A DNA stretch of 64,000 nt from positions 992,001-1,056,000 of the forward strand of contig NZ_CP010054.1 in assembly GCF_000801315.1 (NCBI RefSeq), written 5' to 3'. The notes beneath the pieces were generated by a model. It searched no databases. It saw only the letters and a list, made by a program, of their open reading frames with translations, and had not been told where the DNA came from. Position numbers and translations under genes: made by a program. Below are positions 49,797 to 58,895 of the stretch, one piece after another. How positions within the stretch are numbered: the first letter of the stretch is position 1; each line of letters begins with the position of its first letter. This DNA is from Hymenobacter sp. DG25B (GTDB lineage: Bacteria > Bacteroidota > Bacteroidia > Cytophagales > Hymenobacteraceae).

Positions 49797-51821
49797 CTAC
49801 CGGGCCAGCACCAGCCGGCTGTGGTAAAGCTGGTCGTTTACTTTCAGCTCGCACACATAGAGGCCGTTGTCCAGCCCGGCGCCGTTTAGCTCCAGTTGGT
49901 GCTGCCCGGCCGGCAGCTGGCGGGCCGGTACCTCCCGCACCAGGCGGCCACCCAGCGCAAACAGGCGCACGGCCACGGAGGCCGGTTCTGATACGCTCAG
50001 GTGCAGGGTAGCCGAAGTGGAGAAAGGGTTGGGAAAGAAGCTGAAGGCTACATTCCGGCCCGGGCCTGGCTGCGCCGGGTTGCCCACCTGCGGTGCGCCC
50101 GGCATAGCCCCCACATAGAAGGAGCGCATCATATCATGGTCTTCGTGGGAGAGAATATGGCAGTGCCACACGTATAGCCCGGGTCTATCAAAGGTGGCCA
50201 CCAGGCGGGTTACTTCGCCGGGCCGGATGGGGTAGGTATCTTTTCTGCCGTCCTGTCCGCTTTCCGGGCGCTTCAGCGGCCCTTGCAGCTGCACCTGAGA
50301 GAGGGCGCCGTTTTCCGGATTGATAGTGCCCGTGAATTCCTGGGAGCTGAGTACCCGGAAAGACACCAGGTGCAAATGAATGGGGTGGGCATCTTCCGTC
50401 AGGTTATAAATCTCCCAGATTTCCGTGCTGTTCATGGCCGGGTTTTCAGTAATCGGGTCTTCAAACATAAACACGCCGCCATCCATCGTACCCAGCATGG
50501 GTTTCAGGCGGCCATATTCATCTTCGGCTTCATACAGAATCAGCTTTCTGACGTTGGTAGCCGCGGGTAAACTGGGCAGCGGAGCGCGCAGGGTAGCGGG
50601 CACCGGCGTGCGCGGATAGGCCGGGTTCAGCGGCACACACACTTTAAAAGCCATAATCTGTGCCAGGGCATCATCGGCCTCTACCGGGTCGCCGTTTGGG
50701 AAAGGGATGGCGGCATTGTTGGTGAGGATGATGGTTTTGCCTTGCAGCTCTGCCGCCGAGAAGTCAATGATGACGTCTTTCCGCTCGGCGGGCGCTAGCA
50801 ACAGCTGGCCCTGCTCTACGGGTTGCGGCAGCAGGCCATTGTCGGAGCCGATTTGCCACATCTTCAGGCCCCGCGTCAGCTGCAGGTTATAGAAGCGGGA
50901 GTCGGAGCCATTCAGCAGCCGGAAGCGGTACTGGCGGGGCTCCACTTTTAGCAGGGGCCAGGCCTTGCCGTTCACCAGCATAATATCCCCAAAAAACTCG
51001 GGCAGAATGCTGGGTGCCGGTTGGTCGGGCTCCTCCGGCTCTGAGGGGTAAAACAACTGCCCATCGGTGGTAAACATCCGGTCCTGTATGGCCAGGCCAA
51101 TATCATAGGGGCTGGCCGGCAGCTTGTTGCTTTTTTGCAGCCCCTGCTCCACGTTATCGGTCAGCAGATAGAAGCCGGCCAGGCCCGCATACACATTCAG
51201 GCGGGTGATGCCCTGCGCGTGGTCGTGGTACCAGAGGGTGGCGGCCTCCTGGCTGTTATCGTAGAAATAGGGAGTCTGCTCGCCTTTGCGGTAGGCCGGG
51301 CCTTTGCTGCGCCCAAAAGGCGTGTACCAGGCCTGGGAGAGGCCGTCGCTGGCAGATTCGGTGTGGCCCCCATGCAGGTGCGTAACAATGGGGATGCCCG
51401 GCGTAGATGGCGCGGCCCAGTCAATGGTTTTATCAATGGGCAGTAAGTGGGGAAGTGGCGCCCCGTGGGCATCCACCAGCCGGTTCAGCCATTTCACCAA
51501 TACGGGCTGGCCTTTCTTCGCCAGCAGGGTAGGGCCGGGATACTGGCCGTTGTAGCCCCACACCGTAGTGAGCACCGGCTTTCCCGCCTCGTCTTTCAGC
51601 CCCAGTCCCAGATCCTGCTGAAACTGCGAAATGGTCATGGTTATGAGTCGGCTGTTTGCACCGGTTGCGTTAATAACTGCCGGAATGGGTAGCGGGTTAA
51701 CGAATTTGGGCACTGAAGCCGGGGAGAGAAGAGCCTGTCCCTGGCCCACTATGCTGGTAAATAGCAAGGCTACCAGCAGGAGCAGCCTCCGGCGAGTGGA
51801 TGGATAGAGTGGCGGTTGCAT
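49797..51821 (-). CDS. Multicopper oxidase with T9SS sorting domain
   Basis: A 674-residue secreted oxidase. Signal peptide about 1-30. Three cupredoxin domains with copper sites: 'THLHGGH', 'WYHDHA', 'HPIHLHLV' and 'WHCHILSHEDHDMM'. The last includes the type 1 Cys-His pair. The layout (CotA/bilirubin-oxidase-like) suits oxidation of phenols, bilirubin or metal ions with oxygen. The C-terminal about 75 residues from 'FSFFPNPFSTSATL' to the Arg end are a T9SS type A sorting domain, so the enzyme is anchored or released at the surface. Upstream lies the AT-rich gap 51822-52154. Confidence 0.93.
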   Translation of the reverse strand: MQPPLYPSTRRRLLLLVALLFTSIVGQGQALLSPASVPKFVNPLPIPAVINATGANSRLITMTISQFQQDLGLGLKDEAGKPVLTTVWGYNGQYPGPTLLAKKGQPVLVKWLNRLVDAHGAPLPHLLPIDKTIDWAAPSTPGIPIVTHLHGGHTESASDGLSQAWYTPFGRSKGPAYRKGEQTPYFYDNSQEAATLWYHDHAQGITRLNVYAGLAGFYLLTDNVEQGLQKSNKLPASPYDIGLAIQDRMFTTDGQLFYPSEPEEPDQPAPSILPEFFGDIMLVNGKAWPLLKVEPRQYRFRLLNGSDSRFYNLQLTRGLKMWQIGSDNGLLPQPVEQGQLLLAPAERKDVIIDFSAAELQGKTIILTNNAAIPFPNGDPVEADDALAQIMAFKVCVPLNPAYPRTPVPATLRAPLPSLPAATNVRKLILYEAEDEYGRLKPMLGTMDGGVFMFEDPITENPAMNSTEIWEIYNLTEDAHPIHLHLVSFRVLSSQEFTGTINPENGALSQVQLQGPLKRPESGQDGRKDTYPIRPGEVTRLVATFDRPGLYVWHCHILSHEDHDMMRSFYVGAMPGAPQVGNPAQPGPGRNVAFSFFPNPFSTSATLHLSVSEPASVAVRLFALGGRLVREVPARQLPAGQHQLELNGAGLDNGLYVCELKVNDQLYHSRLVLAR

Positions 51822-52154
51822 TTTTCATACCTGGTTAAATTTTTCACATAGCACGTCATCAGTTAACTACAGGGGATTCCTGTGCGGTTAGGGAGTATGT
51901 ATTTAAAATATTTAATTATATATATATAAGAAATGACATAAATCATTGCTATGGCCTGGCAGCTGCTCACTGGTGTGACCAGGAAGGTCCATTAGCATGG
52001 GGAGTGCCGCCGGGATGCAGCAGTAAAACGGGGCTGCCGGGAGCTGCAGCATAGAAAATGGGCTGGGGTGCCTGCTGGTTTTGACAGAGTTTTTACCGCG
52101 GAGCTTGCTAAAAAAAGTATCTTCGGAATCCGAATACCGTTAGCCGCGCCCGTT
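51822..52154. other. AT-rich intergenic gap between divergent genes
   Basis: A 333-base stretch without a gene, between the divergent multicopper oxidase and exonuclease. 51895-51945 is almost all A/T with a run of TA repeats. It should hold both promoters, but I see no clear TAnnTTTG pair. An ATGTGA half-site of the 48703 dyad type lies on the minus strand near 51850. Confidence 0.5.
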
Positions 52155-52949
52155 ATGCAGATTCTGCACAAAGTTTCCCTTGATCAGCTCTTCGTTCTCG
52201 ATATTGAAACCGTGCCCTGCGTAGGCTGCCACGATGAGCTGAATGATATGCTGCGGCTATTGTGGGAGCATAAGTGCCACGCCCTGCGCCGGGAAAAAGG
52301 CTGGCACTCCAGCGCCGCCGACGTCACGGAAATGCCCGACCACCTGCATCCGTCTTCCTTGTTTGAGCAGGCCGGCATTTATGCCGAGTTTGGGAAAGTG
52401 GTGTGTATTTCCGTGGGCTGCTTCTTTTTTGATAAAGAGGAAGAGCGGTGGCGCTTCCGGGTGAAAAGCTTCGCCGACCACGACGAGAAAACCATGCTGC
52501 GCGATTTTGCCGCCCTACTGGCCCGCAAGCCCAATTACCTGCTGTGCGCCCACAACGGCAAGGAATTCGACTTCCCCTACCTGGGCCGGCGTCTGCTGAT
52601 CAACGGCCTGCAGCTGCCGCCGCAGCTGGATGTGGCCGGCAAAAAGCCCTGGGAAATCAACCACCTGGATACCATGGAGCTCTGGAAGTTCGGCGACCGG
52701 AAATCCTTTACCTCGTTGGCCCTACTGGCTGCCATGTTTGGCATTCCCACGCCCAAAGACGACATCAGCGGGGCCGATGTAGCCCGGGTGTATTACAACG
52801 AGAAGGACCTGCCCCGTATCGTACACTATTGCCAGAAGGATATTATCACCACGGCCCGCGTGTTGCAGAAATTCCGGGGCGATGAGCCCTTCGGGGATGA
52901 AGCCGTAGTATATGCTGATGAGGTGGCAGCCGTAATGCGCCGCGTCTGA
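52155..52949 (+). CDS. 3'-5' exonuclease related to the PolB exonuclease domain
   Basis: A 264-residue protein of the DEDDy exonuclease type. 'LFVLDIETVP' supplies the first acidic pair, 'CAHNGKEFDFPYLGRRLL' the second acidic region and 'HYCQKDIITTARVL' the last Asp and the Tyr/Cys region. It is not joined to a polymerase domain. Such stand-alone PolB-like exonucleases degrade or trim DNA or RNA ends; the target here is unknown. ATG 52155 (MQILHKVSLD) is used; a longer start from 52068 would add a poor N-terminus. An AT-rich gap (52950-53084) follows. Confidence 0.85.
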   Translation: MQILHKVSLDQLFVLDIETVPCVGCHDELNDMLRLLWEHKCHALRREKGWHSSAADVTEMPDHLHPSSLFEQAGIYAEFGKVVCISVGCFFFDKEEERWRFRVKSFADHDEKTMLRDFAALLARKPNYLLCAHNGKEFDFPYLGRRLLINGLQLPPQLDVAGKKPWEINHLDTMELWKFGDRKSFTSLALLAAMFGIPTPKDDISGADVARVYYNEKDLPRIVHYCQKDIITTARVLQKFRGDEPFGDEAVVYADEVAAVMRRV

Positions 52950-53084
52950 GGCGTGTCCCACAGACGTTTTTATGAATCGAGAGATAAAATTTGTATATAA
53001 TCATTAATAATTAGTCTTATATATAGTCGTGTAGATGCTTGACTACGTAAGCAGGGAGATTCTTCACGCTAAATCCTGCCTGCC

Positions 53085-54467
53085 ATGAGCCAGAACTTAC
53101 TGGAGCTTGTTGAAAATTATTTCAGCAGCGACACCGTGCACCAGACCAGCACTGCGCTGGGCGAAAGTGAAAGTAGTATTGGTACAGCTTTGCGTAGCGT
53201 CATTCCCCTGGCTCTGGCGGCCCTGTTTGGTCGCGCCCAGCAGCCCGGCGGCGCAGCCGAGGTATTTGGGATGGCTCGCCAGGCGCACAGCACCGGCATT
53301 CTGGGTAACCTGGGCGACTTGCTGGGCGGTATGAGCCGGGGCAGCACCGCCACAGCCGATACTGATGGGGCCCTGTTAAACCGCGGAGCCGAATTGTTGC
53401 GCTCCGTATTAGGCAGCCACTATACCACTGCGGTAGAGCAGGTAGGGCAGCAGGCCGGCGTAAAAAGTTCTTCTATTAATAGCCTGCTAAGTATGGCGGT
53501 GCCGGTAGGGCTGGGCCTAATGGGCCGCCATGCCGCGCAGAATAATTTAGATGAAGCAGGTTTCGGTACCTACCTGAATAGTCAGCGTGGGAGTATTGCC
53601 GGGGCGTTAAGCCGCTTGCCCGGCGGGCTGGGGAATATGCTGGCCGGCCTGGGGCTGGGCGCTGCCGGTACTGCCGCCAGTGTAGGAAATGCCGTAACCG
53701 GTGCTGCCCACAACGTAGGCAATACCATGTCGGCCGCTGCCCACAACACGCAGGATGCCGCCCGGGGGGCAGGGTACGTGCCCGAGCGCGCCGCCACGCC
53801 TTCCCGCTGGCCCTGGCTGCTGCTGGCCGTGCTGGCTTTGGCCGCGTTGTGGTACTTTATGCGCGGCTGCAACCGGGAGCCGGACGCGGTTGATACAACC
53901 ACAACTGAAGCGCCTATGGATACCACCACCCGGATGGCGCCCGCTACTACCGCTACCGGGCGCTACGATGAGGCTACCGGCAACTACATCTATGATACCG
54001 GCTCCACCACGGAAATCAAGCTGTCAGATGGCACCGTACTGAACGTAGGCGCCAACTCCACCGAAGCCCGCCTGTACAACTTCCTCAACGACGCCAACAT
54101 GACGGTGAGCGACGACAAGACGCAGGGCTGGTTTAGCCTGGACCGGGTGTATTTCAACACCGGCAAGTCTACGCTCACGGCCGAATCGCAGGCGCAGCTG
54201 AAGAACATGGCGGCCATACTGAAGGCCTTCCCCAACGCGGCCATCAAATTCGGCGGCTATACTGATAATGTTGGTAAGGCTGATATGAACCTGACTCTCA
54301 GCGCCGACCGGGCCAACGCTGCCCGCAAAGCCCTGATGAATAACGGTATTGACGCCGGCCGCGTGGCGGCCGAGGGCTACGGCCAGGAGCACCCCATAGC
54401 CTCCAATGATACCCCCGAAGGCCGCGCTCAGAACCGCCGGGTAGACGTGCGCGTGACGAAAAAATAA
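53085..54467 (+). CDS. DUF937 and OmpA-domain protein
   Basis: A 460-residue protein. Residues about 1-180 are a DUF937-like helical domain ('VIPLALAALFGRAQQPGGAAEVF', 'SSSINSLLSMAVPVGLGLMGRH'). A Gly/Ala-rich stretch follows, then a membrane helix at about 242-260 ('WPWLLLAVLALAALWYFMRG'), a Thr/Pro-rich linker and a C-terminal OmpA domain with 'VYFNTGKSTLTAESQAQL', 'GGYTDNVGKADMNLTLSADRANAARKAL' and 'NRRVDVRV', which bind peptidoglycan. It would span the inner membrane with DUF937 in the cytoplasm and the OmpA part at the wall. Role unknown. Confidence 0.85.
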   Translation: MSQNLLELVENYFSSDTVHQTSTALGESESSIGTALRSVIPLALAALFGRAQQPGGAAEVFGMARQAHSTGILGNLGDLLGGMSRGSTATADTDGALLNRGAELLRSVLGSHYTTAVEQVGQQAGVKSSSINSLLSMAVPVGLGLMGRHAAQNNLDEAGFGTYLNSQRGSIAGALSRLPGGLGNMLAGLGLGAAGTAASVGNAVTGAAHNVGNTMSAAAHNTQDAARGAGYVPERAATPSRWPWLLLAVLALAALWYFMRGCNREPDAVDTTTTEAPMDTTTRMAPATTATGRYDEATGNYIYDTGSTTEIKLSDGTVLNVGANSTEARLYNFLNDANMTVSDDKTQGWFSLDRVYFNTGKSTLTAESQAQLKNMAAILKAFPNAAIKFGGYTDNVGKADMNLTLSADRANAARKALMNNGIDAGRVAAEGYGQEHPIASNDTPEGRAQNRRVDVRVTKK

Positions 54468-54485
54468 GCGTTGTACCTGACTCAT

Positions 54486-54529
54486 AAAAAGAGTCGGCCC
54501 TTCTGCACGCAGAAGGGCCGACTCTTTTT
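54486..54529. terminator. Bidirectional terminator with 21-bp stem
   Basis: AAAAAGAGTCGGCCCTTCTGC (54486-54506) and its perfect reverse complement (54509-54529) with a 2-base loop. It serves the DUF937-OmpA gene and the convergent S41 pseudogene, whose stop overlaps its end. Confidence 0.9.
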
Positions 54530-55626
54530 ACTTTTTAAGTAACTGCTGCGCTTCAGAAAGTGCCCGTTGCAGCACCGCGTCGCGCTGCTGTTGCAGCTCG
54601 GCCAGCGTGTTTTTCACGGCTACGGTGGGCTGCACGCCTGTGTCTTCCAGCAGCTGTCCGTCGGGGGTGGTGTAGCGTTGGTTCGAAAGGGTAACGTCCA
54701 GGCCGTTAGGCAGGCGTATGCTGTGCATATCGGAAAGCATGCCCTTGGTGGCGGTGCCCACCAGCGTGGTGCGCGGGCGCCGGGCCAGCGAAATGGTTAG
54801 GTCTTCGGCAGCGCTGGCAGTCTGGTCGCTGGTGAGGACCACCAGCAGGCCCAGAAAGCGCGGGCCGGTTGTCGGATTTACGTAGAAGGCCTGTTCCGCG
54901 CCAAACTGCTCGTAACCGCCAGGCTGGCGCAGGGCTTTGTAGTTCACCAGGCGGCGCTCCCGGAGGAAGTGCCCGGCCAGCTCGTAGCCGCTGTGCCCGC
55001 CGCCGTTGTCGCGCAGGTACCCGGCAACCGGCCAGCTGCCGCAGCGCCCGGCTGAACAGCTTTTCCAGCTTGCGGTGGTCTTTAAGCTCCTGAGCCTCGG
55101 TACCGATGGCGCCGGTTACATCGGCGAAGTTGCGGGTGAGGTGCAGGTAGCTGATGGTGCAGTTTCGGCTGGTGTACAGCACCTGCTTACCCTTAAAACT
55201 GGGGCCGAGGCCTTTTGCCGGGGTAAAACCGGCGGCTTGCAGCTGCTGGTAGGCCACGCGCCAGAACTCCGGCTGCACTGCCTTAAACGTTTGCTTGAAG
55301 GTGTTGCGGGCGCTTTCGCCCTTAAACAGAATGGTTTCGCCCCGCGAAATGGTGAGGTGCCCATCGCGCAGCGGCGTCAGCATTTCTCCGAACACGGCTA
55401 CCAGCTCCTCTTCGGTGGTTTGGGCCGAAACCCGGGGGCTGAAGATTTGATAGGAGGCATTCCAATCCACTTTCTTTAGCGGAAAGAAAGCGTAGTTGTC
55501 CCGAAAGGCCTGCCAGAACTGCTCAAAATTTTGTTCCGGGAGGCTAAGGGAGGCTGGTTGCGCGCGAGTGGAATAACTGCTGCTAATTGTAAGCAGCAGG
55601 CAGATCAGAGTAGAAATCAACCTCAT
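54528..55626 (-). pseudogene. S41-family C-terminal processing peptidase, frameshifted
   Basis: The N-terminal part reads from ATG 55626 (MRLISTLICLLLTISSS, signal peptide) through 'FEQFWQAFRDNYAFFPLKKVDW' and a PDZ-less S41 N-domain to about 55035. The frame then changes; the C-terminal part continues in another frame from about 55020 as 'GYLRDNGGGHSGYELAGHF' and ends at 54528, including 'SDQTASAAEDLT', where the Ser of SAxE is the nucleophile. The conserved IxD segment before RDNGGG is missing, so the break looks like a small deletion, not only a one-base error. Unless the assembly is wrong there, the protein cannot be complete. Confidence 0.75.
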
Positions 55627-55750
55627 AAAACAGCGTGGTGGTATAGCAGAGCCAGTCGGGTGTAGTAGGTAGATGCTTTTGGAGGGGCGCAGGTTGGATG
55701 TCGGGGTAAAAAGAATGTTTTGGAAGCCTTTGTGCTGTTCTCTTAAGCCA

Positions 55751-55838
55751 TTGGAAGGTAGAGACGCAATATTTTGCGTCTTAGCGTTGAACGATTCGCC
55801 CGCGAGGAGACGCAAAATATTGCGTCTCTACCTTCCAA
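55751..55838. repeat. Perfect 31-bp inverted repeat, GAGACGCAATATTTTGCGTC family
   Basis: Left arm 55751-55781 and right arm 55808-55838 are perfect reverse complements with a 26-base centre. Each arm also contains its own palindrome-like ACGCAATATTTTGCGT. It lies between the S41 pseudogene start and nuoN. Confidence 0.9.
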
Positions 55839-55841
55839 ATA

Positions 55842-55869
55842 AAAAGAGCGGCCGGAGGGCCGCTCTTTT
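55842..55869 (-). terminator. Terminator of nuoN
   Basis: AAAAGAGCGGCC and GGCCGCTCTTTT form a 12-bp stem with a 4-base loop; on the minus strand T residues follow. It ends the nuo operon. Confidence 0.85.
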
Positions 55870-55895
55870 CAGGAATAACAGGTCATAAAACCGGT

Positions 55896-57305
55896 TTACA
55901 AAATACCGCTTACCAGGCCGGGCAGCACACCCAGCACTACCGTCAGCAAGGCCAGCAACAGCAGCGCGGCCGACTGGAAGCCGCCCACGAAAACAGGTTC
56001 GGCGGTATCCGCGTCTGCATCGCGCATGTACATGGCAATGATGGGGCGCAGGTAGTAGTAAATGCTTACCATCGACATAACCACGGCAAACACCACCAGC
56101 CAGATATAGTCATTCTCCACAGCCGCTGAGAAGATGAAGAACTTGCCGAAGAAGCCACCCGTGAGCGGAATGCCGGCCAGGGAAAGCATGGCCACCGTCA
56201 TCACAAACGCCAGCAGCGGATTGGTTTTGGCCAGGCCGTTCAGGCCGTTGTAGTCCTCGCGCTGGCGGGCATCGGCCACCAGTTTCAGCACCCCGAAGGC
56301 GGCCACCGTAGCTACTGAGTACGCCAGCGAATAGAAGAAAATACCGTTGGCGGAAGCACCCTGCAACTGCCCGTTGAAAGCCACCAGACCAATCAGCAGA
56401 TAGCCGGCGTGCGATACGCTGGAGTAGGCCAGCATCCGCTTCACGCTGGCCTGGGCCACTGCGCCTATGTTACCGATGAGCAGCGTGAGTACGCACATAG
56501 CCGTGAGCGTGGGCAGCCAGATACCCACCGCCGAGGCAGCCGGGAAAGCCTGCACCAACAGCTTCAGGAAAGCCGCGAAACCAGCGGTTTTCACCACCGT
56601 GCTCATAAAGGCGGCGAAGAAAGTAGGCGTGCCCTCGTACACATCGGGCGTCCAGAAGTGGAACGGCGCCGCCGATACTTTAAAGCCAATACCCATCAGC
56701 ATCAGCAGCATGCCGATGTAGAGCATGGGCGTGAGCGAGGCGTTGGTTGGCATCAGCACCGCTTGCCCAATTTTATTCAGCTCAAACGTGCCGGTAGCAC
56801 CATATACCAGCGCCATACCAAAGAGCAGCACGCCGGTGAAGAATGCGCCCATCAGGAAATACTTCAGGGCGGCTTCGTTGGAGCGCAGATTGCGCTTATC
56901 AGAGCCGGCCAGCACGTACATAGCCACGCTCAGGATTTCGATACCCAGGAACAGCATGAGCAGGTGGTTGTAGCTCACCATCATGATGGCGCCCACCAGC
57001 GAGAACAGCAGCAGCGAGTAGTACTCGGCCAGGTTGGCTTCGCCGTCGCGCACGTATTTCTGGGAAAAGGGTATCAGCAGCAGCGCCGTGAGCACGACAA
57101 TACCAGTGAAAGCCACCGAGAAATTATCGATGACCAGCATACCGCTGAAAAAGGTCTGGGTACCGGCGTTCCAGTCGATGAAGTTTACTCCGAACACCAC
57201 GGCCAGCATGAGCATAGCCGCGGGCAGCAGGAGCCGGTTGGAGCGCAGGAACCCGAGAAACAGATTCGCGAGGCCCAGAACGGAAAGTAGAATGATGGAA
57301 TTCAT
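55896..57305 (-). CDS. nuoN: NADH dehydrogenase subunit N
   Basis: A 469-residue antiporter-like membrane subunit with about 14 helices. 'YYSLLLFSLVGAIMMVSYNHLLMLFLGIEILSVAMYVLAG' is the typical N-terminal half (the Glu is essential for proton transfer), and 'LAYSSVSHAGYLLIGLVAFNG' the conserved helix. It pumps protons as part of complex I. It is the last gene of a nuoKLMN unit. An inverted repeat of 104 bases lies between nuoM and nuoN. Confidence 0.95.
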   Translation of the reverse strand: MNSIILLSVLGLANLFLGFLRSNRLLLPAAMLMLAVVFGVNFIDWNAGTQTFFSGMLVIDNFSVAFTGIVVLTALLLIPFSQKYVRDGEANLAEYYSLLLFSLVGAIMMVSYNHLLMLFLGIEILSVAMYVLAGSDKRNLRSNEAALKYFLMGAFFTGVLLFGMALVYGATGTFELNKIGQAVLMPTNASLTPMLYIGMLLMLMGIGFKVSAAPFHFWTPDVYEGTPTFFAAFMSTVVKTAGFAAFLKLLVQAFPAASAVGIWLPTLTAMCVLTLLIGNIGAVAQASVKRMLAYSSVSHAGYLLIGLVAFNGQLQGASANGIFFYSLAYSVATVAAFGVLKLVADARQREDYNGLNGLAKTNPLLAFVMTVAMLSLAGIPLTGGFFGKFFIFSAAVENDYIWLVVFAVVMSMVSIYYYLRPIIAMYMRDADADTAEPVFVGGFQSAALLLLALLTVVLGVLPGLVSGIL

Positions 57306-57316
57306 AGTCGGCTGCG

Positions 57317-57420
57317 TTGTAGCGCGAAGCTCCAGCTTCGCGTATCGTTAAACGAATTCGTTGAACGATACTCGTTATGACGGTGCGTAGGAGGCGCGAA
57401 GCTGGAGCTGCGCGCTACAA
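57317..57420. repeat. Intergenic inverted repeat, GTAGCGCGAAG family, second copy
   Basis: Left arm 57317-57342 and right arm 57395-57420 are near-perfect reverse complements. The outer sequence TTGTAGCGCGAAGCTCC is that of the copy at 22086-22203. The centre has an AACGAATTCGTT palindrome. It sits in the nuoM-nuoN gap. Confidence 0.85.
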
Positions 57421-57425
57421 GCGAA

Positions 57426-58895
57426 TTAGCGTTTTACTACCTCGTTCAGAATATTCAGCACGCTGCCTTCCGACAGGTGCAGGAAGGTGTTCGGGAACAG
57501 GCCAATCCAGAAAACCAGTACTATGAGCGGCACCAGCAGGGCCAGCTCGGCGCCGGTCAGGTCGGTGAAGGTAGCAGTGTGCGCGGAGTCGGGGCCCAGC
57601 ATCACGCGCTGGAACATGCGCAGCAGGTACACCGCCCCCAGAATGATGGTAACACCGGCTACGGCGCCCATCCAGGCGTTGTACTGGTACACGCCGGCCA
57701 GCAGCAGAAATTCACCCACAAAGCCGTTGGTGAGTGGTAAGGCTACGATGCCCAGCAGCAGCACCAGGAAGCAAACCGTGAGAACAGGAGCCTGGCGCGT
57801 GAGGCCGCCCAGATCAGGAATAAGGCGGGTGCCGGTGCGGCGCTCAATGGCGTCAGCAATGAAGAACATACCTACCACGTTGATGCCGTGGGCCAGCATC
57901 TGAATGCTGGCGCCCTGCAGGCCGATTTGTGTGAGCGAGAATACGCCGGCCGCCATCAGTCCCACGTGCGAGAGGGACGAATAGGCAATCAGGCGCTTCA
58001 TGTCCTGCTGACGAATGGCAATGATAGCGCCGTAGATGATGCCGATGATGGAGAGAATCAAAACCAGATTCTGCCACTGACTCACGCCCATGGGTACCAC
58101 CGGCAGCAGCCAGCGCATAGTGCCGTAGATACCCATCTTCAGCATAATGCCCGAGAGCAGCATGGTAGCCGGGGCCGGGGCCTCGGTGTAGGTATCAGGC
58201 TGCCAGGTGTGGAAGGGGAAGATGGGCATCTTCACGGCGAAGGCCGCGAAAATCAGCCAGAACAGCCAGGATTGGGTTTCGGCCGGCAGGTTCAGGTTAT
58301 AGAACGAGGCCAGTTCCGAGTTATGCGCCGCAAGGCCGTTAGCCGCAGGGCCAGTCTGGAAATACAGGTACACAAAGCCCGCCAGCATAAACAGCGAGCC
58401 AACAATAGTGTAGAGGAAGAACTTGAAGGTGACGCGGGCCCGGTTAACGCCGCCCCAGATGCCGGCCAAGAAGTAAATCGGAATCAGGGCTACTTCCCAG
58501 AAGAAGTAGAACAGGAAAGCATCCTGAGCCGTGAATACGCCAATCAGGCCGGTCTGCATAAACAGCACCAGCGCATAAAAAGCCGACTCATTCTCGAAGT
58601 TGCGGCGGAAGGCACTCAGCAGAATAATTGGCACCAGGAAAGCTGTCAGCAGTACCAGTAGGAGGCTCAGGCCATCCATACCCACGTGGAAGTTGATGCC
58701 CGCGGAGGCAATCCAGTCGTGGTTGAAGGAGAGTTGCGCGGTATTGTTGCCGTTGAATGAAACAGCCGCGTAAACCGCCAGCGCAAATTCAATGAGGGCT
58801 GCGCCCAGCGCCGCCACCCGGGCCGCACGGCCTTTGAAGAAGTGCAGCAGCAGGGCGGCCGCCAAGGGCCAGAGTAAAAGAAGGACAGTGAGCAT
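57426..58895 (-). CDS. nuoM: NADH dehydrogenase subunit M
   Basis: A 489-residue antiporter-like subunit with about 14 helices. 'FFWEVALIPIYFLAGIWGG' holds the key Glu, 'AFAVKMPIFPFHTWQPDTYTEAPAPATM' the lysine and His cluster, and 'LIAYSSLSHVGLMAAGVF' the conserved helix. The gene is complete and starts MLTVLLLLWPLAAALLLHF. A second, truncated copy of its first 19 codons lies at 60207-60266. The first nine codons of the two copies differ in almost every third base, while the next 29 bases are identical, so the start of this copy looks newly supplied by the insert. Confidence 0.95.
   Translation of the reverse strand: MLTVLLLLWPLAAALLLHFFKGRAARVAALGAALIEFALAVYAAVSFNGNNTAQLSFNHDWIASAGINFHVGMDGLSLLLVLLTAFLVPIILLSAFRRNFENESAFYALVLFMQTGLIGVFTAQDAFLFYFFWEVALIPIYFLAGIWGGVNRARVTFKFFLYTIVGSLFMLAGFVYLYFQTGPAANGLAAHNSELASFYNLNLPAETQSWLFWLIFAAFAVKMPIFPFHTWQPDTYTEAPAPATMLLSGIMLKMGIYGTMRWLLPVVPMGVSQWQNLVLILSIIGIIYGAIIAIRQQDMKRLIAYSSLSHVGLMAAGVFSLTQIGLQGASIQMLAHGINVVGMFFIADAIERRTGTRLIPDLGGLTRQAPVLTVCFLVLLLGIVALPLTNGFVGEFLLLAGVYQYNAWMGAVAGVTIILGAVYLLRMFQRVMLGPDSAHTATFTDLTGAELALLVPLIVLVFWIGLFPNTFLHLSEGSVLNILNEVVKR

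Noticed and set aside
54528..55626. Programmed ribosomal frameshift in the S41 gene
   Set aside because: No slippery heptamer or downstream pseudoknot is evident at the join and conserved residues seem to be missing, which points to a deletion.
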